DNA of 64,000 nucleotides. Origin: Rhodovulum tesquicola. Its GTDB lineage: Bacteria; Pseudomonadota; Alphaproteobacteria; Rhodobacterales; Rhodobacteraceae. A model generated the notes under the pieces. It made no database searches. It saw only the letters and a program-made list of their open reading frames with translations, and was not told the DNA's origin. Shown piece after piece: positions 34,194 through 43,314 of this stretch; position 1 is the stretch's first letter, and each line of letters begins with the position of its first letter. The position numbers and the translations under genes were made by a program. The stretch lies in assembly GCF_024128855.1 (NCBI RefSeq), contig NZ_JAMYDV010000001.1, forward strand, positions 290,972 through 354,971, in the 5' to 3' direction.

Positions 34194-35539
34194 GCGGGGC
34201 GCGCGTTCTTCTGGTCGATGACGAGCCCGACCTGCGCACCTCGACCGCGCAGGCGCTGGATCTCGAAGGCTTTGCCGTGCAGGAACTGGCCGAGGCGGGC
34301 CGGGTGCTGGATCTGGTCAGCTTCGGCTTTCCCGGCGTCGTCGTGACCGACATCCGCATGCCCGGCATGGACGGGCTGACGCTGATGAACCGCATCCACG
34401 AGATCGACCGCGACATTCCCGTGATCCTCGTGACCGGCCATGGCGATGTGCAGCTTGCCGTCCGGGCCATGCGCGACGGCGCCTACGATTTCGTGGAAAA
34501 GCCCTTTTCCGCCTCGCAACTGGCCGAGATCGTGGCCCGCGCCGCCGATTACCGGCGGCTGGTGGTCGAGAACCGCGTGCTGCGCGCCGCGGCCGGTCAG
34601 GCCGACGACCTCGAGGCCCGGCTGGTCGGCCGCTCGACCGCGATGATCGACCTGCGGCGGCGGATCCGGACCATCGGCCCGTCCGAGGCGGATGTGCTCG
34701 TCATCGGCGAGACCGGCACCGGCAAGGACCTGGTCGCCCGTGCGCTGCACGATCTGTCGCCGCGCGCGCAACGCCCCTTTGTCGCCATCGACTGCGCCGC
34801 GCTGCCGCCCGCCCTGATCGAAAGCGAACTGTTCGGCCATGAGGCGGGCGCCTTTGCCGGGGCGTTGCGGCCGCGGGTGGGCAAGCTGGAACATGCCCGC
34901 GGCGGCACGGTGCTGCTGGACGACATCGCCTCTATGCCGATAGAGACGCAGGGGACGCTGTTGCATGTGATCGAGCGGCGCGAGATCACACGGCTCGGCT
35001 CGAACGAGGCGGTGCCGCTCGATCTGCGCTTCATGGCGACCAGCCGGATGCCGCTGGAGGAGGAGGTGGCGGCGGGCCGGTTCCGGGCCGATCTGCTTTA
35101 CCGGCTGAACGTGGTCACGCTGACCGTGCCGCCGCTGGCCGCGCGGCCCGAGGATGTGGCGCCGCTGTTCCTGCGGCTGGTGGCCGAGGCCGCGCAACGC
35201 CACCGGGTCGAGCCGCCCGCCCCGCCGCCCGCGCTGGTCGCGGCGGTGGCGGCGCGCGACTGGCCGGGCAATGTCCGCGAACTCAGGAACGCCGCCGACC
35301 GCTATGCGCTGGGGCTGGGCATCGCCGAGATGCCGGGCGAGACCGAGTCGCCCTCGCGCCTGGCCGCCCGCGTCGCGGCCTTCGAGAAGCGCGAGATCGA
35401 GGCCGCGCTGGCGGCCCACAAGGGCGCGATCCGGCCGGTCTACGAGGCGCTGGGCCTGTCGCGCAAGACGCTGTGGGAGAAGATGCAGAAGCACGGCATC
35501 GACAAGACCGCCTTCGGCGCCGCGGACGACGACGAGTAA
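34190..35539 (+). CDS. dctD: DctD-type response regulator with altered AAA+ motifs
   Basis: NtrC-family regulator. 449 residues: receiver domain with phospho-acceptor Asp54, AAA+ domain with Walker A GETGTGKD (173-180), and a Fis-type helix-turn-helix at the end (KGAIRPVYEALGLSRKTLWE). Two key places differ from the norm: the sigma54-contact loop GAFTGA reads GAFAGA (220-225), and Walker B, usually LDE, reads LLDDI (242-246). Either could weaken sigma54 activation; a sigma70-dependent mode, as in Rhodobacter NtrC, is possible. Starts with GTG, coupled to dctB. The TAXI-TRAP genes downstream are the natural target. Confidence 0.9.
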   Translation: MSGARVLLVDDEPDLRTSTAQALDLEGFAVQELAEAGRVLDLVSFGFPGVVVTDIRMPGMDGLTLMNRIHEIDRDIPVILVTGHGDVQLAVRAMRDGAYDFVEKPFSASQLAEIVARAADYRRLVVENRVLRAAAGQADDLEARLVGRSTAMIDLRRRIRTIGPSEADVLVIGETGTGKDLVARALHDLSPRAQRPFVAIDCAALPPALIESELFGHEAGAFAGALRPRVGKLEHARGGTVLLDDIASMPIETQGTLLHVIERREITRLGSNEAVPLDLRFMATSRMPLEEEVAAGRFRADLLYRLNVVTLTVPPLAARPEDVAPLFLRLVAEAAQRHRVEPPAPPPALVAAVAARDWPGNVRELRNAADRYALGLGIAEMPGETESPSRLAARVAAFEKREIEAALAAHKGAIRPVYEALGLSRKTLWEKMQKHGIDKTAFGAADDDE

Positions 35540-35543
35540 ACGG

Positions 35544-35563
35544 ATGGGGGGAATTCCCCCCAT
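35544..35563. terminator. Perfect 20-base palindrome after dctD
   Basis: ATGGGGGG-AATT-CCCCCCAT, five bases after the dctD stop. As RNA a short, very stable hairpin, but without a T run on either strand. It may end or pause dctBD transcription, or be a binding site. The rest of the 204-base gap to the TAXI gene shows no sigma54 promoter I would accept. Confidence 0.5.
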
Positions 35564-35743
35564 GCCCCGGCGGCCGATGTTACGAAATCCACACATTTCG
35601 CGCAGCATGCGGCGGTTTTCTTCCCCCGATCGCATCTGCAAGGTTGCACAGCGGCGCCCGTCGCCCCCTGATATGCCGCGTGCTCCGGCGGGGCGGCTGC
35701 CTGCCGCGCCGGAATCGCCAACCAGGTTCATGGGAGGACCCCA

Positions 35744-36712
35744 ATGTTGATGACCCGTATCGCGGCCCTTGCGGTCGCCGCCACGCTTGCCCTGCCCGCC
35801 GCCGCCGAGGATCGTGCGGACTGGCCCAACAGCCTGACCATCGGCACCGCCAGCCAGGGCGGCACCTATTTCGTCTATGGCAACGGCTTTGCCAGCTTCA
35901 TCTCCGAGCAACTCGGCGTGAACGCCACGGGCGAGGTGACCGGCGGCCCGGTGCAGAACGTGACGCTGGTGGAAACCGGCGACCACCTCATGGGCCTTGT
36001 GACCATGGGCCCGGCCTATGACGCCTGGATGGGCAAGTCGGAACTGGCGCCGGGGCTGGAACACCGCTCGATCCGCGCGCTGTTCCCGATGTACCAGACG
36101 CCGTTCCAGGTCGTCGCGCTGCGCTCGTCGGGCATCACCTCGGTGTCCGATCTGGACGGCAAGCGCGTTTCGGTCGGCCCGGCGGGCGGCACGCCCGGCA
36201 CCTACTGGCCGCTGTTCATGGAGGCGCTCGGCGTGAATGCCCGCGTCTCGAATGCCGGTGCCGCGGATGCCGCGGGCCAGCTTCAGGACGGTCTGATCGA
36301 CGCCTTCGCCTTTGCCGCGGGCGTGCCGATCTCGGCCTTCGCGGAACTCGCGGCCAGCCAGGACGTGGTGATGTTCGGCTTCAACGAGGAAGAGATGCCG
36401 AAGGTCCTCGAGGCGTTCCCGGCGATGGCGCCCCTGACGATCCCGGCGGGCACCTATGCGGGCCATGACTACGACCAGCCCACCGTCGCGCTGTGGAACT
36501 TCGCCGTCGCGCATTCGGACATGCCCGATAGCCTGGCCTACGAGATCACCAAGCTGGCGATGGAAAACCATGACCGCATGCTGCAGATCCATGCCGCGGC
36601 CAGCGAGACGCTGATCGAGAACTGGGACAAGAACACCTTCATGCCGTTCCATCCCGGCGCCGTGCGCTTCTACGAGGAAGCGGGCATCGAGATTCCCGAC
36701 GATCTGAAGTAA
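35744..36712 (+). CDS. TAXI-family TRAP substrate-binding protein
   Basis: Periplasmic binding protein of the TRAP-associated extracytoplasmic immunogenic group. 322 residues. Sec signal peptide ending LALPAAA before EDRADW; the TAXI start of the mature domain is SLTIGTASQGGTYFVYGNG. The DLDGKRVSVGPAGGTPG segment is the ligand loop. GGGAGG stands before the first of two near ATGs. Followed by a fused permease, the rule for TAXI systems. Substrate not predictable; glutamate, glutamine or 2-oxoglutarate are known for some members. Confidence 0.92.
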   Translation: MLMTRIAALAVAATLALPAAAEDRADWPNSLTIGTASQGGTYFVYGNGFASFISEQLGVNATGEVTGGPVQNVTLVETGDHLMGLVTMGPAYDAWMGKSELAPGLEHRSIRALFPMYQTPFQVVALRSSGITSVSDLDGKRVSVGPAGGTPGTYWPLFMEALGVNARVSNAGAADAAGQLQDGLIDAFAFAAGVPISAFAELAASQDVVMFGFNEEEMPKVLEAFPAMAPLTIPAGTYAGHDYDQPTVALWNFAVAHSDMPDSLAYEITKLAMENHDRMLQIHAAASETLIENWDKNTFMPFHPGAVRFYEEAGIEIPDDLK

Positions 36713-36728
36713 GCTGACCCGGTCCCGG

Positions 36729-36749
36729 GCCCGCCTTGCAAGGGCGGGC
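36729..36749 (+). promoter_or_regulatory. Intercistronic hairpin between TAXI protein and permease
   Basis: GCCCGCC, seven-base loop, GGCGGGC, 17 bases after the binding-protein stop and without a T run. Probably protects the 3' end of the binding-protein message, so that it exceeds the permease. Confidence 0.5.
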
Positions 36750-36880
36750 GCGGGCCTGGGAGCCGCGATCCGGTCCGCGCGCGATGCGGGCCGGACGTCT
36801 CGTGCAAAGAACACCAGAGGCGCGGACCACCTGACCCGGTCGGGTCGGCAACCGCTCCAGCCGACCGAGGGGGGAAGGCC

Positions 36881-39058
36881 ATGCAATCCAATCCGACGGC
36901 CGCCGCGGCGGACGAGGCGGGGCCCGATATCGCAAGGGGCGTCGACGCCGAAACCTATGCGTCGAACCAGCGGCGCCCCGGATACCTGCTCGGTCGATTG
37001 CTGGCGCTGATCTGCGCGGGCTACACGATCTTCCATGTCGGCGTGCTCTACCTTTACCCGCTGGAGCCCTGGGTTTACCGGCTGATCCATGTCGGCGGCG
37101 GGCTGGCCATCGGCTTCCTGCTGTTCTCGACCGCCACCTTCGGCGAGGAGCCCGGGCCGCGCGGGCTGAACCGGCTGCGCCTTGCGCTGATCGCGCCCGG
37201 GGCCGCGGCCATCACGGCGGCCTTCCTTCAGGCGGTGGGCTTTCAGTTCGGCATCGGCGGGGTCGATCAGGCGGCGGCGCGCGATGCGATGGTGCTGTCC
37301 TTCGGCTGGCCGCTGCTGCTGGGCTCGATCTGGCTGGTGGGGCTGGGCTGGTTCATGCCCGACCGCAGCCGCGAGCGGCTGGACCTTGCGGATGTCTTCC
37401 TGGCCGTCGCCGCGATCACGGTCGCGCTCTACATCATCCACCACGCGCCCTTCCTGCGGCTGCGCGCGGGCACCGCGCTGGCCAAGCAGGCGGACATGTT
37501 CGCCGCCGCGGCGGGCGTTCTGCTGATCCTCGAACTGACGCGGCGGCTGGCCGGGCTGGCGCTGGTGGTGATCGCGGGGATCTTCGTGATCTATGCCTTT
37601 GTCGGGCCATGGCTGCCCGGCATCCTGGAACATCGCGGCTATTCGGCGACGCGCTTCTTCACCTATGTCTATACCGACCAGGGCATCCTCGGCCCGACCA
37701 CGGCGATTTCCTCGACCTACATCATCCTGTTCGTGACCTTTGCCGCCTTCCTTCAGGCCAGCCGCGTGGGCGAGTATTTCGTCAATTTCGCCTTTGCCGC
37801 GGCCGGGCATCTGCGCGGCGGACCCGCCAAGGTGGCGGTGTTCGGCTCGGGCCTGATGGGCATGATCAACGGCACCTCGGCGGGCAACGTGGTGGCCACC
37901 GGGTCGTTGACCATCCCGCTGATGAAGAAGGTGGGCTACAAGCCCCAGACCGCCGGCGCGATCGAGGCCGCGGCCTCCTCGGGCGGGCAGATCCTGCCGC
38001 CGATCATGGGGGCGGGCGCCTTCATCATGTCCGAGATCACGGGCATCGCCTATACCGAGATCGTGATCGCGGCGATCATCCCCGCGCTGCTCTACTTTGC
38101 CTGCGTGCTGTTCAATGTCGATCTGGCCGCGCGCAAATACGGCATGAAGGGCCTGCCGCGCGAGGAATTGCCGCGCTTCGACGTGCTGGCGCGCAAGGCG
38201 TTCCTGTTCCTGCCGATCATCATCCTGATCGCCACGCTGTTCGCGGGCTATTCGGTCATCCGGGCGGGCGTCTGGGCGATGGCGGCGGCCACGGTGGTCA
38301 GCTGGCTGACGCCCTATCGCATGGGGCCGGTCGCGATCCTGCGCGCGTTCGAGCTGGCCGCCAAGATGAGCCTGCAACTGATCGCGGTCTGCGCCGCGGC
38401 GGGCATCATCGTGGGGGTGATCGCGCTGACCGGCATCGGCACGCGGTTCTCGGGGCTGTTGCTGGGGCTGGCCGGGCAAAGCCAGCTTGTCGCGCTGTTC
38501 TTCGCGATGATCGTGGCGATCATCCTCGGCATGGGGATGCCGACAACGGCGGCCTATGCGGTGGCGGCCTCGGTCATCGCGCCGGGGCTGGTGCAGATGG
38601 GCATCCAGCCGCTTCTGGCGCATTTCTTCATCTTCTACTTCGCGGTGATGTCGGCGATCACGCCGCCCGTGGCGCTGGCCGCCTATGCGGGGGCGGCAAT
38701 CGCGCAATCCGATCCGATGAAGACCAGCGTCGAGGCGTTCAAGTTCGGGCTGGCGGCCTTTGTCGTGCCGTTCATGATCTTCGCTTCGCCCGCGCTCTTG
38801 ATGCAGGGGCACTGGACCGAGGTCGTGCATGTCACCGCCTCGGCCGCCTTCGGGGTGTTCCTGCTGTCGGCGGCGGTGCAAGGCTGGTTCATGGGCACGC
38901 TGAACCCGGCATTGCGCCTGTTCGTTGGCGCCGCGGCGCTTGCGATGATCGACGGCGGCTGGCTGACCGATGGCATCGGGCTTGGCGCGGCGCTGATCGT
39001 CTGGCTGCTTCAGCGTCGGCAGGTCTCCGCCCGCGACATCGCCCGCGGCGCGGACTGA
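36881..39058 (+). CDS. Fused TRAP permease (4TM/12TM)
   Basis: 725 residues: the small-permease part (roughly 45-230) and the large-permease part joined in one chain, as in TAXI-type TRAP systems. Family cues are GLMGMINGTSAGNVVATGS, EAAASSGGQILPPIMGAGAF, GMGMPTTAAYAVAASV and SAITPPVALAAYAGAAIAQS. The N-terminus is a polar cytoplasmic tail. A last hydrophobic part after 650 forms extra helices. Co-directional with the TAXI binding protein, 168 bases downstream of it. Confidence 0.93.
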   Translation: MQSNPTAAAADEAGPDIARGVDAETYASNQRRPGYLLGRLLALICAGYTIFHVGVLYLYPLEPWVYRLIHVGGGLAIGFLLFSTATFGEEPGPRGLNRLRLALIAPGAAAITAAFLQAVGFQFGIGGVDQAAARDAMVLSFGWPLLLGSIWLVGLGWFMPDRSRERLDLADVFLAVAAITVALYIIHHAPFLRLRAGTALAKQADMFAAAAGVLLILELTRRLAGLALVVIAGIFVIYAFVGPWLPGILEHRGYSATRFFTYVYTDQGILGPTTAISSTYIILFVTFAAFLQASRVGEYFVNFAFAAAGHLRGGPAKVAVFGSGLMGMINGTSAGNVVATGSLTIPLMKKVGYKPQTAGAIEAAASSGGQILPPIMGAGAFIMSEITGIAYTEIVIAAIIPALLYFACVLFNVDLAARKYGMKGLPREELPRFDVLARKAFLFLPIIILIATLFAGYSVIRAGVWAMAAATVVSWLTPYRMGPVAILRAFELAAKMSLQLIAVCAAAGIIVGVIALTGIGTRFSGLLLGLAGQSQLVALFFAMIVAIILGMGMPTTAAYAVAASVIAPGLVQMGIQPLLAHFFIFYFAVMSAITPPVALAAYAGAAIAQSDPMKTSVEAFKFGLAAFVVPFMIFASPALLMQGHWTEVVHVTASAAFGVFLLSAAVQGWFMGTLNPALRLFVGAAALAMIDGGWLTDGIGLGAALIVWLLQRRQVSARDIARGAD

Positions 39059-39140
39059 GCGGGCAGAGCGCGGGCTGCCGCTTGGCGCGGCCCGCGCCCT
39101 CCGCTAGGAAGGCCGTCCAACCGCAGACAAGGATCTTGCC

Positions 39141-41441
39141 GTGACGACCGCCCAGGACCGCATCACCCGTACCATCGCCACCGAGATCGCCGCCGCGCCC
39201 GCGCAGGTTCAGGCCGCGGTCCAGTTGCTGGACGGGGGCGCGACCGTGCCCTTCGTGGCGCGCTACCGCAAGGAGGTGACCGGCGGGCTGGACGATACCC
39301 AGTTGCGCCTGCTGGCCGACCGGCTGGCCTATCTGCGCGAGATGGAGGCGCGGCGCGAAACGATCCTGAACTCGATCCGCGAGCAGGGCAAGCTGACCGA
39401 CGCGCTGGCCCGCGCCATCGCCGGGGCCGAGACCAAGGCCACGCTCGAAGACATCTACCTGCCCTTCAAGCCCAAGCGCCGCACCAAGGCGATGATCGCC
39501 CGCGAGAACGGGCTGGAGCCGCTGCTGCGCGCGATCATCGACGACCGCGGCGCGGCGCCCGAGACGCTGGCCGCGGGCTATCTGTCGGACGCCGTGCCCG
39601 ACACCAAGGCCGCGCTGGCGGGCGCACGCGACATCCTGGCCGAGCAACTGGCCGAGAATGCGGATCTTCTGGGCCGACTGCGCGCCTTCATGCAGCACGA
39701 GGCGTTCATCGCCGCCCGCGTCGTGCCCGGCAAGGAGGTCGCGGGCGCCAAGTTCTCGGATTATTTCGACCATCGCGAGAAATGGGCCACGATCCCCGCG
39801 CACCGGGCGCTGGCGATCCTGCGCGCCTCCAAGGAAGAGGTCGTGACCATCGAGATCGCCCCCGACCCCGAGACCGGCGCCCCGCGTGCCATCGGCATGG
39901 TCGCCGCCGAGATCGGGATCGCGGGCGACGGCCCGGGCGATGCCTGGCTGCGTGAGGCGGCGGGCTGGACCTGGCGGGTCAAGCTGGGCCTGACGATGTA
40001 TATGGACCTTCTGGCCGAGCTGCGCCGCCGCGCCCATGAAGAGGCCATCGCGGTCTTTTCCCGCAACCTGCGCGACCTGCTGCTGGCCGCGCCTGCGGGT
40101 GCGCGCCCGACGCTGGGGCTGGACCCGGGCATCCGCACCGGCGTCAAGGCCGCGGTGGTGGACGCCACCGGCAAGCTGGTCGAGACGGCGACGCTTTATC
40201 CCTTTCAGCCCAGGAACGACCTGCGCGGGGCGATGGCGACGGTGCTGGAACTGGTGCGCCGCCATGGCGTCGAACTGATCGCCATCGGCAACGGCACCGC
40301 CAGCCGCGAGACCGAGCGTTTCGTGGCCGAGGCGCTGCGCCTTCTGCCCGACGCCGGGCCGCGCCCGGTCAAGGTGGTGGTGTCCGAGGCGGGCGCGTCC
40401 GTCTATTCCGCCTCGGAACTGGCGGCGCGCGAATTCCCCGATCTGGACGTTTCCTTGCGCGGCGCCGTGTCCATCGCGCGGCGGCTCCAGGATCCACTGG
40501 CCGAACTGGTCAAGATCGAGCCGAAATCCATCGGCGTCGGCCAGTATCAGCATGACGTGGACCAGCGCCGCCTGGCCCAGACGCTGGAGGCGGTGGTCGA
40601 GGACGCGGTGAACGCCGTGGGGGTGGATCTGAACACCGCGTCGGCGCCGCTGCTGGCCCATGTCGCGGGGCTGGGTCCGTCGCTGGCGCAGGCCATCGTC
40701 GCCCATCGCGATGCGAATGGCGCCTTCCCCTCGCGCAAGGCGTTGCTCAAGGTCGGCGGGCTGGGGCCGAAGGCGTTCGAACAGGCGGCGGGCTTCCTGC
40801 GCATCCAGGGCGGCGCCGAGCCGCTGGATGCCTCCTCCGTCCACCCCGAGGCCTATGGTGTGGCCCGCCGGATCGTCGCCGCCTGCGGCCGCGACCTGCG
40901 CGAGATCATGGGCAACGGCGCGGCGCTGAAGGGGCTGAAACCCGAGCAATTCGTCGATGACCGTTTCGGCCTGCCCACGGTGCGCGACATCCTCGCCGAG
41001 CTGGAAAAACCCGGCCGCGACCCGCGCCCCGAATTCCGCACCGCCGCCTTTGCCGACGGGGTCGAGGACATCAAGGATCTGAAACCCGGCATGATGCTGG
41101 AAGGCACCGTGACCAACGTGGCCGCCTTCGGCGCCTTCGTCGATATCGGCGTGCATCAGGACGGGCTGGTGCATGTCAGCCAGCTGGCCGACCGCTTCGT
41201 GCGTGACCCGCACGAGGTCGTCAAGGCGGGCGATGTGGTCAAGGTGCGCGTGGTCGAGATCGACATTCCCCGCAAGCGCATCGGCCTGTCGATGCGCAAG
41301 GAAGCCGCCGCCGACCCGCGCCCCGCCAGCCCCGCGCGCCCCAGGGGCACGGGCAAGCCGCGCGCGGCGCGCGCGCCCGAAGGGTCCGGCCGGGGCGCGC
41401 TGGGCGATGCGCTCAGGGCGGCGATGACGCGCAAGGAGTGA
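39141..41441 (+). CDS. tex: RNA-binding transcription accessory protein Tex
   Basis: 766 residues. N-terminal helical part (VPFVARYRKEVTGGLDD), a YqgF/RNase H-like domain (LGLDPGIRTGVKAAVVD), a helix-hairpin-helix part (VDLNTASAPLLAHVAGLG) and a C-terminal S1 domain (GMMLEGTVTNVAAFGAFVD) with a basic, Pro/Arg-rich tail. GTG start with AAGGA eight bases before it. Tex binds RNA and affects transcription and virulence genes in several species. Its TGA is directly followed by the complement of the next gene's stop (TGATCA), so the convergent genes share no spacer. Confidence 0.95.
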   Translation: MTTAQDRITRTIATEIAAAPAQVQAAVQLLDGGATVPFVARYRKEVTGGLDDTQLRLLADRLAYLREMEARRETILNSIREQGKLTDALARAIAGAETKATLEDIYLPFKPKRRTKAMIARENGLEPLLRAIIDDRGAAPETLAAGYLSDAVPDTKAALAGARDILAEQLAENADLLGRLRAFMQHEAFIAARVVPGKEVAGAKFSDYFDHREKWATIPAHRALAILRASKEEVVTIEIAPDPETGAPRAIGMVAAEIGIAGDGPGDAWLREAAGWTWRVKLGLTMYMDLLAELRRRAHEEAIAVFSRNLRDLLLAAPAGARPTLGLDPGIRTGVKAAVVDATGKLVETATLYPFQPRNDLRGAMATVLELVRRHGVELIAIGNGTASRETERFVAEALRLLPDAGPRPVKVVVSEAGASVYSASELAAREFPDLDVSLRGAVSIARRLQDPLAELVKIEPKSIGVGQYQHDVDQRRLAQTLEAVVEDAVNAVGVDLNTASAPLLAHVAGLGPSLAQAIVAHRDANGAFPSRKALLKVGGLGPKAFEQAAGFLRIQGGAEPLDASSVHPEAYGVARRIVAACGRDLREIMGNGAALKGLKPEQFVDDRFGLPTVRDILAELEKPGRDPRPEFRTAAFADGVEDIKDLKPGMMLEGTVTNVAAFGAFVDIGVHQDGLVHVSQLADRFVRDPHEVVKAGDVVKVRVVEIDIPRKRIGLSMRKEAAADPRPASPARPRGTGKPRAARAPEGSGRGALGDALRAAMTRKE

Positions 41442-42773
41442 TCAGCGCAGCATCCCCACCAGCGTCAGCGACAATGCGGGCAGGGCGGCGATCGCCGCCA
41501 GCCCCAGAAGGCTTGCGATCAGGAAGGGCAGGGCGCCCCGCGCGATCCGCTCGATCGACAGGCGCGTGACATTCGCCGCGACGTAAAGGTTGATGCCCAC
41601 CGGCGGCGTGAACAGCCCGATGGCCAGGTTCACCATCACCACCACCCCGAACCAGACCGGATCCCAGCCCATTTCCCGCATCACCGGCAGGAAGATCGGC
41701 AGCGAGATGAACATCACCGTCACCGGGTCCATGAACATCCCCGCGACCAGCAGCACGACCATGATGACCAGCAGGATCACCCATTCATTGCCGCTCAGAC
41801 CCAGCAGCGCGCCGGAATAGCTGCCGATCAGATCCTCGACATTGACCACCCAGCCGAACAGCCCCGCATAGGCCACCACCAGCATCACCACCGCAGAGGA
41901 TGCGGCCGCATTGGCCAGCGCCTCGTAAAGCCCGCGCAAGGTCAGCGTGCGATAGGCCAGCGCGCCGACGCCCAGCGCATAGACGGTCGCGACCAGCGCC
42001 GCCTCGGTGGGGGTGAAGATGCCCGAATAGATCCCGCCCAGGATCACCAGCGGCGTCAGAAGGCCCCAGAACGCCTCGCGGAAGGACAGCCACAGCCGCC
42101 GGCCATAGGGCAGCGCGGCATGCGGCATCGGGCTCAGCGCGTCCAGCGCGGGGCTTGCGGCAGGCCCTTCGCGCCGGGCGAAGGGCAGGGTGGCCAGCAT
42201 CATCAGCCCCATGAACAGGCCGGGGATGATCGCCGCGATGAACAGCTGCGAGATCGAGGTTTCCGCGATCACGCCATAGATCACCAGCCCGATCGAGGGC
42301 GGGATCACGATGGACAGCGCCGCCCCGGTGCAGACCAGCCCCGCCGCATAGGCGCGGGAATAGCCGTCCTCCTCCATCCCCTTGACGATCATCGGCCCGA
42401 TGGCCGCGACCGAGGCCGGACCGGATCCGCTGACCGCGCCCCAGAACAGGCAGACCACCGTCCCCACAACCCCCATGCCGCCGGGGGTGGACCCGATCAG
42501 CACGCGGAAGAAGCGGATCATGCGTTCCGCAATCCCCGTCGTGCCCATCAGCGTGCCCGCAAGGATGAAGAACGGGATCGCCAGAAGCGAGAACTTGGTG
42601 ACGCCCGCCGCGATCAGGTCGCCCGCAAGCTCCAGCCCGAATCCGATCTGCCACATCGCATGGATCGCCGACAGGCCCAGCGCAAAGGCCACCGGCACGC
42701 GCAGCGCCATCAGCAGGAAGAACAGGATCACCATCCCGGTGCCCGCGCCGAGGCCGGGGAACAGATCAGGCAT
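41442..42773 (-). CDS. dctM: TRAP transporter large permease (DctM type)
   Basis: 443 residues, about 12 helices, standard DctM length. Signatures are GTLMGTTGIAERMIRF, LFWGAVSGSGPASVAAIGPM, GAALSIVIPPSIGLVIYG and FTPPVGINLYVAANV. Start MPDLFPGLGAG, chosen because it lies in the small-permease overlap of eight bases. Third gene of a DctPQM unit. Confidence 0.93.
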   Translation of the reverse strand: MPDLFPGLGAGTGMVILFFLLMALRVPVAFALGLSAIHAMWQIGFGLELAGDLIAAGVTKFSLLAIPFFILAGTLMGTTGIAERMIRFFRVLIGSTPGGMGVVGTVVCLFWGAVSGSGPASVAAIGPMIVKGMEEDGYSRAYAAGLVCTGAALSIVIPPSIGLVIYGVIAETSISQLFIAAIIPGLFMGLMMLATLPFARREGPAASPALDALSPMPHAALPYGRRLWLSFREAFWGLLTPLVILGGIYSGIFTPTEAALVATVYALGVGALAYRTLTLRGLYEALANAAASSAVVMLVVAYAGLFGWVVNVEDLIGSYSGALLGLSGNEWVILLVIMVVLLVAGMFMDPVTVMFISLPIFLPVMREMGWDPVWFGVVVMVNLAIGLFTPPVGINLYVAANVTRLSIERIARGALPFLIASLLGLAAIAALPALSLTLVGMLR

Positions 42774-43248
42774 CGGATCCCCCGTCGCCCGTGCCGCGCA
42801 GCACATCCCGCGCGTGTTGCAGATAGCGGATCAGGATCAGCGCAAAGCCGAACGGAACCGCCGCCTGGTAATACCACGCGGGCAGGCCCAGCGCGTAGGA
42901 CCGGATGCCGCTGGACAACTGGTTGGTCAGGGTCTGCCACGAGAACCAGGCCGACAGCGCCAGCAGCAGCACGGACAGCGCGGCGGCCAGCACGAAAAGC
43001 GGCTTGCGCAAGGCGCGCGGCAGCAGGTCATGGACCAGCGTCACCGACAGATGCTCGCCCCGCCGCGCGGCGATGGCGGCGCCGAACACGGTCAGCAGCA
43101 GGAAGCCGTTGGTCAGCAATTCCTCGGTGGCGGCCAGCGAGTAATTGGTGCCGTAGCGCACCACCACATTGGCAAAGCCGATTGCGGTCATGCCCAGGAA
43201 CAGGACCGCGCAGACGATCTTTTCCGCCTCGTCGAGAAGGAAACGCAT
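42766..43248 (-). CDS. dctQ: TRAP transporter small permease (DctQ type)
   Basis: 160 residues, four helices, with VVVRYGTNYSLAATEELLTN and AIAARRGEHLSVTLVHD in the usual places. Overlaps the large permease by eight bases and follows the binding protein by 66 bases. Confidence 0.9.
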   Translation of the reverse strand: MRFLLDEAEKIVCAVLFLGMTAIGFANVVVRYGTNYSLAATEELLTNGFLLLTVFGAAIAARRGEHLSVTLVHDLLPRALRKPLFVLAAALSVLLLALSAWFSWQTLTNQLSSGIRSYALGLPAWYYQAAVPFGFALILIRYLQHARDVLRGTGDGGSDA

Positions 43249-43314
43249 CGGGCTTTCCCGCTATGGCGAACGAAGGGCAGGCCCGCGTCGGGCGGACCTG
43301 CCGGGGGTTGAAAC

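Noticed and set aside
35578-35595. TGT-N12-ACA before the TAXI gene as a PpsR box
   Set aside because: A six-base rule gives several chance hits in a window of this size, and the gene is not a pigment gene.
35540-35743. Sigma54 (-24/-12) promoter before the TAXI gene
   Set aside because: No GG-N10-GC pair with the surrounding consensus was found.
34076-38881. Minus-strand open frame of 1601 codons antisense to dctD and the TAXI/TRAP genes
   Set aside because: Shadow of well-supported genes with conserved domains; low-complexity translation.
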